The notes beneath the pieces were generated by a model. It did not search any database and was not told the origin of the DNA. It worked only from the letters and a program-made list of their open reading frames with translations. The position numbers were made by a program, and so were the translations under genes. This document shows positions 16,625-25,296 of a DNA stretch of 64,000 nucleotides, piece by piece. The stretch is taken from NCBI RefSeq assembly GCF_963675065.1, contig NZ_OY775905.1, positions 1,376,501 through 1,440,500 on the forward strand, in the 5' to 3' direction. The first letter of the stretch is position 1. Each line of letters opens with the position of its first letter. This stretch comes from an uncultured Draconibacterium sp. Lineage in GTDB: Bacteria; Bacteroidota; Bacteroidia; Bacteroidales; Prolixibacteraceae.

Positions 16625-19339
16625 TTAGTTACTAAAATTATAGGTCCCCGATCCAATTTCCAGTACCAGCTCGTTTTGGGATTTCGCGACAATTTTTACC
16701 TCGTCATTCCCGTCGGTAACAAAATCTGGTCCCGGCAAAATTACTGTTGCCGTGCATCCTACCGGTACTATAACTTCAACATTCAGCTTCCCCTCATCTT
16801 GTTTCCAATATATTCCTGCTTTGCCGTAAGGTGTTTTGTTATAATATTTGGCAAATTTCATTTCATCAACCGGTTGTGGATGGAAAATTATGTGACGATA
16901 ACCTGGGTTATTTTCATCAACCTGCATACCTGCCAACTGACGATACAACCACACCAAACCCCCTCCAAACATCGGGTGATTGTGCGAACCATCTGTACTC
17001 CATTGCTCCCAGCTTGTTGTAGCTCCCAGCGTTAACCAACGGCCATAACCGGGCTCCTCTTTTTTGTTCATCGCCTCGTAAGCCAGGTCGTGCATACCGT
17101 TTTCGGTTAGCACTTCAAAGAAAAACTGGGTGCCAAAAATTCCGGTATCCAAATGTCCTTTATTCTTTCTAATATTTTCCTTCAGCGCTTTTATCACGCG
17201 ATGATATTCAGCTTCGGGAACACCCATCTTCAAAGCAAAAATATTGGCTCCCGAGTTTCCGTAAGTTCCTTTTTCTGCATCGAAAAACCGTTTATGAAAG
17301 GCTTCTTTTGTGCTTTCGGCCAGCTTTGTACATTTTCTCGCTTTTCTGTTTTTCCCCAGAACAGCGGCAGTTTTTGCGGTAATATCGGCGCAGCGCCAAA
17401 AATAGAAGGTATGTACCAGGCTATCAGGCGGAAGATCGCCGGGAGCCACCCAGTCGCCAAGATTAAACCAACGCAGCACTTTCCCATCCAAACCTGTTCG
17501 CTGCGAGTTCATGATTCCTTCATCGTCAAACCAGTTTTGCATGTAGCGGATGTATTCCGTCATCGGCTCATAAGCTTCCTCCAACACATCCACAGCACCA
17601 TACTGCACATAAAACTCCCAGGGCATAATATTTACTGCTGCTCCCCAGGCAACTCCGCCACCACAACCCGGCTGCCACGGCGCACCGTTTGGTAGATAAC
17701 CGGTTTCAACGTTTTGCGCACCAACAATATCCTGAATCCATTTGTAGTAAAAGTTTTGTGCATCGAAGTTGTGCATCACGGTAACACAAGCCACCTGCCC
17801 ATCGCCGGTGTATGGCGAACGTTCTCGGTGCGGGCAATCGCTGGCAATACCACCGTGCATGTTATCGGTCTGGCTGCGTTTCCAAATCTTATTCACCCGG
17901 TTAAAAAGCGGATTTGAGGTTTCAAATTCAGCCGATTCTTCGATGTAAGTATTTATCGCTTCGGCACAAATATTTTCGGGTTCCAGCACACCCGGCCAGT
18001 TTACAATTTCCACTTCACGAAAAACAAACCAGTTAAAACGGGCTGCATAATTTTCTTTGCCAACGCCTTTAAAAATGTACGAATTATCGCCCGAGAACGT
18101 ATTCGATAAATACTTAATCTCTATTTTATGTCCTTCAGGGCCTTCCACATTTTTCAGCCTCACCCAGCCCGAAATTTCTTCTCCAAAATCAACTTTATAG
18201 TTGCCGTTATACATTTTTTCAATTCGAATAGGCTCAAGCGTTTCGTAAACTTTATCGGTGTGTGCCGTATGTGCCGTCAACTTTCCTTCGGGTGCTTTTC
18301 TTAAAACTGCACTTTGCCATGCTGAGTCGTTAAAACCCGCTGTGCACCAACCCTCCTGCTCCAAACGCGCATCGTAATGTTCGCCGTAATAAACCATATC
18401 CATTAAAATGGGACTTTTGGCGGCCTTCCAGCTCTCGTCGCTTACGATGACATCCTCGGTTCCGTCGGTGTATGTGACATGAACCTGCAACAAAAAGCGA
18501 GGCGAACCATAACCTAAAGCCCAATGTTTGGCGGGGTTATAAAACCCGTTTCCAAGAATCGCCCCAAAAGCATTCTTCCCGGAATTCAGCTGATCGGAAA
18601 TATCATAAGCCAGGTACATCACTTTGTATTCCCTGAAGTTATCCTCAAGTGGGATGTATTGTTGCGTGAGAGCTGGTCGCTTTCCATAATTGGTTTGATT
18701 GGGAACCAGCACATCGTCGCCAACTTTTTTACCATTCAGATAAAGCTCGAAGTAGCCCAACCCTGTAACGTAAGTCACGGCTTTCTTCACCTGTTTTTCA
18801 GTATTGAATTCTTTTCGAAATAGTGGCGCAGGCGGAGGTAATTGTTCCGGCAAATCTGCCGCCGGCGAGTTTGGTTTTGGTAAAGCTTCCTCGCCCTGCC
18901 AGGGTGCGCCAATCCATTTTGCCTGCCAGTCGTTTTGGTTTAGCAAACCCATGTGCCAAAATGCAGGCTCGCTCCATTCCGAAACTTCATCGTTCTTATC
19001 CCACACACGTACCTGCCACCAGCAATCCTGGCGCGAAACCAGCTTGTCACCGTCGTACTGAACACGGTTCGACTCCTCACTTTTAAGTTTTTTGCTATCC
19101 CATAGATCAGGCGTTCCCAACCTTTCTTTTGTGGTTGCCACCCGAATCTGAAAGGCCGTTTGAACCTGTCCTCTTTCGCTTTCATCGGCCACATTTATCC
19201 ACGCTAAACGTGGCTGAGGCACATCAACTACCGAAGGATTTTTAAGGTATTCGCAGGTAAGTTGTGTTGGATGAATCTTTGCTTCAGATATAAAAGTGAA
19301 ACAGAAAAGAAGATTCAGAAACAGGAATAGTTTTTTCAC
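16625..19339 (-). CDS. Alpha-L-rhamnosidase, GH78
   Basis: The enzyme has a signal peptide (KKLFLFLNLLFCFTFISEA) and an N-terminal Bac_rhamnosid series: PRLAW, the WQVRVWD Ig-like module, and the (a/a)6 catalytic barrel with DCPHRERSPYTGDGQ, which holds the general acid Glu. It releases terminal L-rhamnose from plant or algal glycans in the periplasm or outside the cell. No ATG is available: a GTG at 19339 puts the signal peptide exactly at the start and is preferred, while a TTG at 19375 would add 12 residues. It is followed after 12 bases by the DoxX fusion gene and diverges from the cysteate-synthase-like gene. Confidence 0.9.
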   Translation of the reverse strand: MKKLFLFLNLLFCFTFISEAKIHPTQLTCEYLKNPSVVDVPQPRLAWINVADESERGQVQTAFQIRVATTKERLGTPDLWDSKKLKSEESNRVQYDGDKLVSRQDCWWQVRVWDKNDEVSEWSEPAFWHMGLLNQNDWQAKWIGAPWQGEEALPKPNSPAADLPEQLPPPAPLFRKEFNTEKQVKKAVTYVTGLGYFELYLNGKKVGDDVLVPNQTNYGKRPALTQQYIPLEDNFREYKVMYLAYDISDQLNSGKNAFGAILGNGFYNPAKHWALGYGSPRFLLQVHVTYTDGTEDVIVSDESWKAAKSPILMDMVYYGEHYDARLEQEGWCTAGFNDSAWQSAVLRKAPEGKLTAHTAHTDKVYETLEPIRIEKMYNGNYKVDFGEEISGWVRLKNVEGPEGHKIEIKYLSNTFSGDNSYIFKGVGKENYAARFNWFVFREVEIVNWPGVLEPENICAEAINTYIEESAEFETSNPLFNRVNKIWKRSQTDNMHGGIASDCPHRERSPYTGDGQVACVTVMHNFDAQNFYYKWIQDIVGAQNVETGYLPNGAPWQPGCGGGVAWGAAVNIMPWEFYVQYGAVDVLEEAYEPMTEYIRYMQNWFDDEGIMNSQRTGLDGKVLRWFNLGDWVAPGDLPPDSLVHTFYFWRCADITAKTAAVLGKNRKARKCTKLAESTKEAFHKRFFDAEKGTYGNSGANIFALKMGVPEAEYHRVIKALKENIRKNKGHLDTGIFGTQFFFEVLTENGMHDLAYEAMNKKEEPGYGRWLTLGATTSWEQWSTDGSHNHPMFGGGLVWLYRQLAGMQVDENNPGYRHIIFHPQPVDEMKFAKYYNKTPYGKAGIYWKQDEGKLNVEVIVPVGCTATVILPGPDFVTDGNDEVKIVAKSQNELVLEIGSGTYNFSN

Positions 19340-19416
19340 AGTATTAGGTTTTGTTGAATTGCTTAAAGTTACCAATAAGTTTATTATTCAGACTTTAAGA
19401 ATTAACATTTTTCGCT

Positions 19417-19445
19417 TGTTTTATGTCTGCATTTTCTACATTTGT
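19417..19445 (+). promoter_or_regulatory. Predicted Bacteroidota-type promoter of the cysteate-synthase-like gene
   Basis: TTG at 19417-19419 and TACATTTG at 19438-19445 fit the -33 TTG / -7 TAnnTTTG pattern with 18 bases between them. The start codon is 27 bases further on, so the leader would be about 20 bases. Confidence 0.6.
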
Positions 19446-19471
19446 CCTTCTTAAAATAAAACAGACGTAGA

Positions 19472-20770
19472 ATGAGCAAAGATTTTTCGCCCACAAAATA
19501 CATCCTGAAATCGTTTAAAACAGGCAAGGAGTTTAAAGATGAAGGCTGGATGCTGGATGCTCCGGGTGAGGCCGAACCAACATTAATTCGTGCTATTTAC
19601 GATAAAAAACAGATTGACGTAAAAGACGATTCGTGGGGCTTATACAAATTTGCTGACTGGTTACCCATTGGCCGGATGCTTGAAGGATCGTCGGCACCGG
19701 TGACCTACAAAAGCGAGGGGTTGGCAAAAGAACTGGGGCTCGAAAATCTTTGGATCACCTTTAGCGGCTACTGGCCCGAAAAAGGCACAAACATGAAAAC
19801 AGCCTCGTTTAAAGAAACCGAAGCTTACTCGGTTTGCGGGCGTATGACCGAAGATATGAAACAAGTTCTGGTGGTTGCCTCCGCCGGAAATACATCGCGT
19901 GCGTTTGCCCGTGTTTGTTCTGAAAATAATATTCCGCTTATCATTTGTGTTCCTGAAGACAACATCAGTGCACTTTGGTTCGACGGACCAATTAACGATT
20001 GCGTAAAACTGATCTGCAGTAAATCGGGCAGCGACTATTTTGATGCCATTCACCTGTCGAACATCGTGGCCGGGATGGAAGGTTTTGTTGCTGAAGGAGG
20101 TGCAAAAAATGTTGCCCGCCGTGACGGAATGGCAACTACAATGCTTTCGGCAACTACAACAATTGGCAAAATTCCTGATTATTATTTTCAGGCCATTGGT
20201 AGCGGAACCGGAGCCATTGCAGCCTGGGAAGCCAACCTGCGTTTAATCGAAGACGGACGATTCGGCAATAAAAAAATGAAACTGATGGTTTCGCAGAATT
20301 CGCCGTTTACCCCAATTCATGATGCGTGGAAAGCTGATTCGCGCGCAATGCTGTCGTTGGATGATAACCTGGCCCGCGAGCAGGTGGAAGCAATTGTGGC
20401 CAAAGTTTTATCGAACCGTAAACCTCCGTACCCAATTGCCGGAGGATTGTACGATGCAATGAAAGACGCAGGTGGCGAAGTATTGTTGGCATCGAACGAA
20501 CAAGCTGCCCATGCAGGCGAATTGTTCCTGAAAACCGAAGATAACGATATTCATCCGGCATCGGCTATTGCAACTGCTACATTAATTGAGGCAGTGAAAG
20601 ACGGCACGGTAAAAAAGGATGACCTGATAATGCTGAATATTACAGGTGGCGGCGAAGAAAAATTCAAAGCAGAAAACGAGTTGTTCTACTTAAAACCTGA
20701 AATCGTTTTTGATATCAATCCGAACGAAGAAGAGGTTAAAGCAAAGGTGGAAAAGCTTTTTTCGAAATAA
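19472..20770 (+). CDS. PLP-dependent cysteate synthase / threonine-synthase-like enzyme
   Basis: The 432-residue fold-type II enzyme has the PLP lysine in NMKTASFKETEA near residue 113, ASAGNTSRAFARVC for the phosphate cradle, and NITGGGEEKF near the C-terminus. Its sequence style, including the FSGYWPEKGTNMKT segment, fits the cysteate synthase branch, which makes L-cysteate from phosphoserine and sulfite for coenzyme M in methanogens. In Bacteroidota the same reaction supplies cysteate for capnine-type sulfonolipids. Threonine synthase is the alternative, but there is no thrA/thrB partner nearby. It has its own promoter and terminator and is monocistronic. Confidence 0.75.
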   Translation: MSKDFSPTKYILKSFKTGKEFKDEGWMLDAPGEAEPTLIRAIYDKKQIDVKDDSWGLYKFADWLPIGRMLEGSSAPVTYKSEGLAKELGLENLWITFSGYWPEKGTNMKTASFKETEAYSVCGRMTEDMKQVLVVASAGNTSRAFARVCSENNIPLIICVPEDNISALWFDGPINDCVKLICSKSGSDYFDAIHLSNIVAGMEGFVAEGGAKNVARRDGMATTMLSATTTIGKIPDYYFQAIGSGTGAIAAWEANLRLIEDGRFGNKKMKLMVSQNSPFTPIHDAWKADSRAMLSLDDNLAREQVEAIVAKVLSNRKPPYPIAGGLYDAMKDAGGEVLLASNEQAAHAGELFLKTEDNDIHPASAIATATLIEAVKDGTVKKDDLIMLNITGGGEEKFKAENELFYLKPEIVFDINPNEEEVKAKVEKLFSK

Positions 20771-20800
20771 ATTCAAAAACATAAACAAGCTATAAAAAAC

Positions 20801-20831
20801 AAACCCGTATATAATCAGTATACGGGTTTTC
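20801..20831 (+). terminator. Terminator of the cysteate-synthase-like gene
   Basis: An 11-bp perfect stem (AAACCCGTATA at 20801-20811 with TATACGGGTTT at 20819-20829) with a 7-base loop is followed by T-rich sequence, 30 bases past the stop codon. Confidence 0.8.
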
Positions 20832-21192
20832 TATTCTTGTATGGAAATGAGCTATATCAATAATATACCCTAGGAAATAGACTTTGCGACCTAGCGAATT
20901 CTGACAATTTCATCAGAGATCGCATTCATTTGAAAAGAAACAAAGTAAAAAATATTCATTTTTCTAATAATTAAAACTCAAGGGATATTTAATATTAGCC
21001 TATGAGGCTTAACAAATACAATTACAGCTTAATAAGTTCAAGGAATGCTGGCAAGGCCATTTGATTGAATTTTAGTATTTGTAGTTACGAGCAAAAAAAG
21101 TGACAACCTGCTATCCAACCAATAAAAAACATATAAATACTCCCTGACGACTTATCTGCACACTTCTATTAATAATTAATTCTGATTTTTGC

Positions 21193-21228
21193 CCGATTTG
21201 TTATAGGTTTATGACCGATTTGTTATAG
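21193..21228 (+). promoter_or_regulatory. Pair of 14-bp direct repeats, probable operator
   Basis: CCGATTTGTTATAG occurs at 21193-21206 and again at 21215-21228. The period of 22 bases is two helical turns, so a dimeric or tandem regulator could bind one face of the DNA. The pair lies just before a candidate -7 box and 69 bases before the beta-galactosidase start codon. Confidence 0.6.
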
Positions 21229-21248
21229 CAAAAAGTAGGTACAATTTC

Positions 21249-21256
21249 TATTTTTG
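21249..21256 (+). promoter_or_regulatory. Predicted -7 box of the beta-galactosidase gene
   Basis: TATTTTTG matches TAnnTTTG and is 40 bases before the start codon. The best -33 candidate (TTTG within the second direct repeat) is 26 bases upstream, longer than usual, which fits a promoter that needs an activator. Confidence 0.5.
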
Positions 21257-21296
21257 TCGTTAATACAATTGAGATCATATAATTAATTCCACTACC

Positions 21297-24200
21297 ATGA
21301 TAAAAAAATCATTTTTGACACTAACATTATTTTCAATCGCACTGATTGCATTGGTTTCGTGTAACAACTATACCGACTACTCCAATGTACCTTACGATGA
21401 ACCCAATCCAAAACCGTGGGAAGACCCGGGAATTTACCAGGTAAACAAAGCTGAGCCACATGCTCACTTTATCCCTTTTGCATCGGCAGAACAAGCCCGC
21501 ACTGAAGACAAGTGGCAATCGCCACTACTAAAATCACTAAACGGAACCTGGCAATTTCGCCTGGCACAAAACCCGTCGGAACGCCCGTTTTGGTTTTTCA
21601 AGAATGATTTTGATACCCGCGAATGGGACGAAATTCAGGTACCTGCCAACTGGGAAGTGGTTGGATTTGATTACCCGATATACACTAACGTAAAATACCC
21701 GCACGCTCAAACTCCTCCGTTAATTCAGGAGCATTACAATCCGGTAGGATCGTACAAACGAACTTTCGAAGTTCCTGCCGAATGGGATGAAAGAGACATT
21801 ATCGCACATTTTGGCGCAGTTTCGTCGAATATGAATCTTTGGGTGAACGAGCAATATGTGGGCTACAGCGAAGACAGCAAAACACCGGCTGAGTTCAATA
21901 TCACCAAATATTTGGTACCGGGAGAGAATACCATGGCCGTTGAGATTTTCCGCTGGAGCGATGCTTCGTATCTGGAAGATCAGGATTTCTGGCGTCTAAG
22001 CGGAATCACCCGCGATGTATATCTTGTGGCACGTGGCCAACAGTCTTTAAAAGATTTCCGTGTTGGCTCATCGCTTGATGATAGCTATACAAATGGCCTG
22101 TTCTCACTGAACTTAGAACTGGCAAACAGCGGTAATTTAACCGTTGAGGCGGTACTTTCGGATAACGGTAATGTTGTAAAAGAATTCTCGGAAACGACCG
22201 ACGGAACAGCGGTAAACTTTGAAGCTGAAATTCCAAACGTAAAACAGTGGTCGGCTGAAATTCCAAATCTTTACGAACTAGTTATCACCCTAAAAAACGG
22301 AGAAGAAGTTGTTGAAGTTATCCGCCAGGATGTTGGCTTCCGTCGCATTGAAATCATCGATGCAACCCTTCGCGTAAACGGAAAATACGTCTACATTAAA
22401 GGTGCTAACCTGCACGAACACAACGACAAAACCGGTCATGTTCAGGATAAAGAAACGATGTTGCTGGACATTAAAACCATGAAGGAGAATAACCTGAATG
22501 CCGTTCGCACATCGCACTATCCACAACCAGAACTGTGGTACGAGCTATGTAATAAATATGGTCTGTACATTGTTGACGAAGCCAATATCGAATCGCACGG
22601 AATGGGTTATGGAGACGAATCACTGGCCAAGAACGAAGCCTGGAAAGGTGCCCACTTGTACCGCACCAAAAATATGTTCGAGCGCGACAAGAACCAACCT
22701 TGTGTGGTCATCTGGAGCCTGGGTAACGAAGCCGGAAACGGTGTAAATTTTATGGCTACTTACGATTTCCTTAAATCAGAAGACAAAACACGCCCGGTAC
22801 AATACGAGCAGGCACACGGTGGTGTAAACACCGATATCAACTGCCCAATGTATATGCGCATGGAGGGCATGGAACGTTTTGCCAAAGAAAAAGCCGATAA
22901 ACCTTTAATCCAGTGCGAATACGCACACGCCATGGGTAACAGTGTTGGAAACCTGCAAGACTACTGGGATTTGATTGAAAAATACGATGTGCTACAAGGT
23001 GGATTTATTTGGGACTGGGTTGACCAAGGCTTGTGGACCACTAACGACGCCGGTGAAGGCTTCTGGGCTTACGGTGGCGACTTTGGCCCCGATACGGTTC
23101 CTTCTGATGGCAACTTCTGCAACAATGGTTTGGTTGATCCCGACCGCACTGTAAAACCCCATCTATTAGAAGTCAAAAAAGTATATCAATATATTGGCTT
23201 CAAAGCTGTTGACCTTAAAAAAGGCATTATATCAATAGAGAACAAATATGCATTCATGAACTTGTCGGCCTTCGACTTTGTTTGGGAAGTTACTGCCGAC
23301 GGGAAAGTAGTTGACAGCGGCGACCTGGGTAGCATTGATTTAGCACCGGGTGAAAGCAAAAAAGTCACCATCGGGTTCGATGTAAAACCGGAAGCCGGTG
23401 TTGAATATTTTCTGAATGTTCATGCAAAATTAAAAGAAGACTGGAGCCTTGTTGAAGCCGGTTGGATTTTGGCTGAAGAGCAGTTTGAAATTCCGTTCGT
23501 TGTGCCAGTGACACTGGAATACAAAATTCCTCAAATGTCGGATGTAAACCTGGAAGAAACAGCTGAAACCGCAACCGTATTGGGCGAAGCATTCTCGGTA
23601 ACTTTCGATAAGAAAGCCGGTATCATTTCGAGCCTTAAAAAAGGTGAAACGGAATTATTGATCAGTGGACCGATTCCAAATTTCTGGCGCGCACCAATCG
23701 ACAACGACTATGGTAATAATCTTTATAACCGAAGCCGCGTATGGCGCAAAGCCGGCGAAAACCGGAAGGTTGCCAATGTTGAAGTAAAAGCGTTAAACAA
23801 CAGCACCGCCGAGGTGGTTTTCAGCTTTGACTTGGCAAACGACGACAAAGAAAAAATTGCAACCTACAAATCGATTTACACCGTTTACGGCACAGGAGAT
23901 ATTGTAGTTGAAAACAACTTCAAAATGACTAAAGACGACCTGCCGGAAATCGTTCGTATGGGAATGAATCTGGTAATGCCACGCAATTTCGACCAAATGA
24001 GCTGGTTTGGCCGCGGCCCGCAAGAATCTTACTGGGACAGAAAAACAGGAGCTTTTGTTGGCTTGTACAGCGGTAGCGTTGCCGATCAGTATTGGGCATA
24101 TCTTCGTCCGCAGGAGAACGGAAACAAAACCGATGTACGTTGGGTAACTATCACCGACGAAGCCGGAAACGGTCTGTTATTCGCCGGAATGCCATTGCTG

Positions 24201-24494
24201 GAAGTTAGCGCTCACCATAACATTATGGAAGACTTTGAAAGTGCCGAACGTACCGATGGCCGCCAGGTTCCCGGCGTTGAAGTGATCAACCGCCACATTA
24301 ACGATGTAAAACCACGCGAACTTACTTCGGTTAACATCGATTACAAACAAATGGGTGTTGGTGGCGACGACAGCTGGGGTGCCTGGACGCATGACGAGTA
24401 CCGCCTTACCGACAAAAAATACAGTTACGCATTCAAAATAAGTTTCATTTCGCCCGAAGAAGATCCGGCGACAAAAGCAAAAGCTAAGTTCTAG
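21297..24494 (+). CDS. Beta-galactosidase, GH2, lipoprotein
   Basis: The 1065-residue enzyme has a lipoprotein signal (ALIALVSC, Cys22) and the LacZ domain order: sugar-binding, immunoglobulin-like, TIM barrel (about 355-640), second Ig-like and C-terminal beta-sandwich domain. The acid/base Glu478 lies in WSLGNEAGNG and the nucleophile Glu541 in IQCEYAHAMGNS. It cleaves terminal beta-D-galactosides, probably at the cell envelope. It is monocistronic, with a terminator behind it. No SusC/SusD pair is near, so it is not part of a visible utilisation locus. Control is probably through the direct repeats upstream. Confidence 0.93.
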   Translation: MIKKSFLTLTLFSIALIALVSCNNYTDYSNVPYDEPNPKPWEDPGIYQVNKAEPHAHFIPFASAEQARTEDKWQSPLLKSLNGTWQFRLAQNPSERPFWFFKNDFDTREWDEIQVPANWEVVGFDYPIYTNVKYPHAQTPPLIQEHYNPVGSYKRTFEVPAEWDERDIIAHFGAVSSNMNLWVNEQYVGYSEDSKTPAEFNITKYLVPGENTMAVEIFRWSDASYLEDQDFWRLSGITRDVYLVARGQQSLKDFRVGSSLDDSYTNGLFSLNLELANSGNLTVEAVLSDNGNVVKEFSETTDGTAVNFEAEIPNVKQWSAEIPNLYELVITLKNGEEVVEVIRQDVGFRRIEIIDATLRVNGKYVYIKGANLHEHNDKTGHVQDKETMLLDIKTMKENNLNAVRTSHYPQPELWYELCNKYGLYIVDEANIESHGMGYGDESLAKNEAWKGAHLYRTKNMFERDKNQPCVVIWSLGNEAGNGVNFMATYDFLKSEDKTRPVQYEQAHGGVNTDINCPMYMRMEGMERFAKEKADKPLIQCEYAHAMGNSVGNLQDYWDLIEKYDVLQGGFIWDWVDQGLWTTNDAGEGFWAYGGDFGPDTVPSDGNFCNNGLVDPDRTVKPHLLEVKKVYQYIGFKAVDLKKGIISIENKYAFMNLSAFDFVWEVTADGKVVDSGDLGSIDLAPGESKKVTIGFDVKPEAGVEYFLNVHAKLKEDWSLVEAGWILAEEQFEIPFVVPVTLEYKIPQMSDVNLEETAETATVLGEAFSVTFDKKAGIISSLKKGETELLISGPIPNFWRAPIDNDYGNNLYNRSRVWRKAGENRKVANVEVKALNNSTAEVVFSFDLANDDKEKIATYKSIYTVYGTGDIVVENNFKMTKDDLPEIVRMGMNLVMPRNFDQMSWFGRGPQESYWDRKTGAFVGLYSGSVADQYWAYLRPQENGNKTDVRWVTITDEAGNGLLFAGMPLLEVSAHHNIMEDFESAERTDGRQVPGVEVINRHINDVKPRELTSVNIDYKQMGVGGDDSWGAWTHDEYRLTDKKYSYAFKISFISPEEDPATKAKAKF

Positions 24495-24516
24495 AAAAGA
24501 ATAGCTTTTCGAATAT

Positions 24517-24558
24517 AAAAGGCGCAGCGACAAAATGGTCGTTGCGCCTTTATTTTTA
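24517..24558 (+). terminator. Terminator of the beta-galactosidase gene
   Basis: A strong hairpin pairs AAAGGCGCAGCGAC (24518-24531) with GTCGTTGCGCCTTT (24538-24551), one G-T pair and a 6-base loop, and is followed by TATTTTTA. Confidence 0.85.
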
Positions 24559-24570
24559 CGACAAATCCAA

Positions 24571-24578
24571 TACCTTTG
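24571..24578 (+). promoter_or_regulatory. Predicted -7 box of the lycopene cyclase - waaA operon
   Basis: TACCTTTG matches TAnnTTTG, 17 bases before the ATG at 24595, directly behind the terminator of the preceding gene. It implies a very short leader. Confidence 0.5.
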
Positions 24579-24594
24579 CTCAAAATTCAGAAAA

Positions 24595-25281
24595 ATGGAG
24601 ATTCAAAAACTATCGTACCTGCTGCTTTTGCTGATCTACCTGGTAATTCCGGTGGCAGTCAGCTTTCAAAAAAAGGTGCGGTTTGTTTTCAGGCTAAAGT
24701 ATATTTTGCCTGCCGTAATTTTTGCCGGAGCCATTTTTATCATGTGGGACCTCCGGTTTGACCAAATGAGAATCTGGACTTTTAATCCCGATTATCTTTC
24801 CGGAATTGAACTGCTTCGGTTACCGATTGAAGAGTGGCTGGCATTTTTAATTATTCCGCTGTCATCCATTTATATTTACGAGTGGCTTAAAATTCGTTTC
24901 GAGGATTTTGACAAGCCCAATGTTTTTGTGATTATCAGCCTTGTGCTTTTGCTTGTTACAGGAGTTTTAGCCTATGTTTTCCGTACCCGGATGTTTAGCT
25001 TCTTTACTTTCTTCCTGTCGGCAATTTACCTGGGATACACCGTTTTTCGTAACCGTTTCAGAAAATACTACACCAAATTTTACCTGGCGCTGGCCATCTC
25101 ATTAATACCCTTTCTAATTGTCTCGGCAATTTTAAATTCGCTTCCGGCAATTGTTTACGATTCGGCCCACACTATGGGATTAGCTATTTTTGGCGTTCCT
25201 GTTGAAAAGATCGGGTACCTCTTTTTGATGTTACTCATTAACGTAACTATCTACGAATATTTGAGCAACCGGAAGCAATAA
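24595..25281 (+). CDS. Lycopene cyclase, CrtYcd-type membrane protein
   Basis: The 228-residue membrane protein has six or seven helices and the duplicated half-motifs of heterodimeric-type lycopene cyclases. The first is IMWDLRFDQMRIWTFNPDYLSG followed by LPIEEWLAFLIIP (P77-x-E-E80); the second is GVPVEKIGYLFLMLLINVTIYE. In actinobacteria these halves are separate crtYc and crtYd genes; here they are fused, as in Bacteroidota and archaea. It cyclises the psi ends of lycopene to beta-ionone rings. No crtB or crtI is near. The ATG at 24595 fits the first helix; a longer reading frame from 24535 would overlap the terminator. Confidence 0.78.
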   Translation: MEIQKLSYLLLLLIYLVIPVAVSFQKKVRFVFRLKYILPAVIFAGAIFIMWDLRFDQMRIWTFNPDYLSGIELLRLPIEEWLAFLIIPLSSIYIYEWLKIRFEDFDKPNVFVIISLVLLLVTGVLAYVFRTRMFSFFTFFLSAIYLGYTVFRNRFRKYYTKFYLALAISLIPFLIVSAILNSLPAIVYDSAHTMGLAIFGVPVEKIGYLFLMLLINVTIYEYLSNRKQ

Positions 25282-25296
25282 TAATTCAAAAAAACA

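Larger units (their letters stand above)
20832..21296. other. Upstream region of the beta-galactosidase gene
   Basis: No gene is seen in this AT-rich stretch of about 465 bases. Its last 110 bases hold the direct-repeat operator candidate and -7 box described separately. A weak hairpin (AGCCTATGAGGCT, near 20998) is the only other structure I noticed. Confidence 0.6.

Noticed and set aside
19340..19375. The TTG start at 19375 for the rhamnosidase
   Set aside because: It would place a polar stretch before the signal peptide; GTG at 19339 starts exactly at the signal.
21193..21228. The direct repeats as a proven LytTR target
   Set aside because: The half-sites fit the LytTR consensus only partly, so the spacing alone does not assign the regulator.
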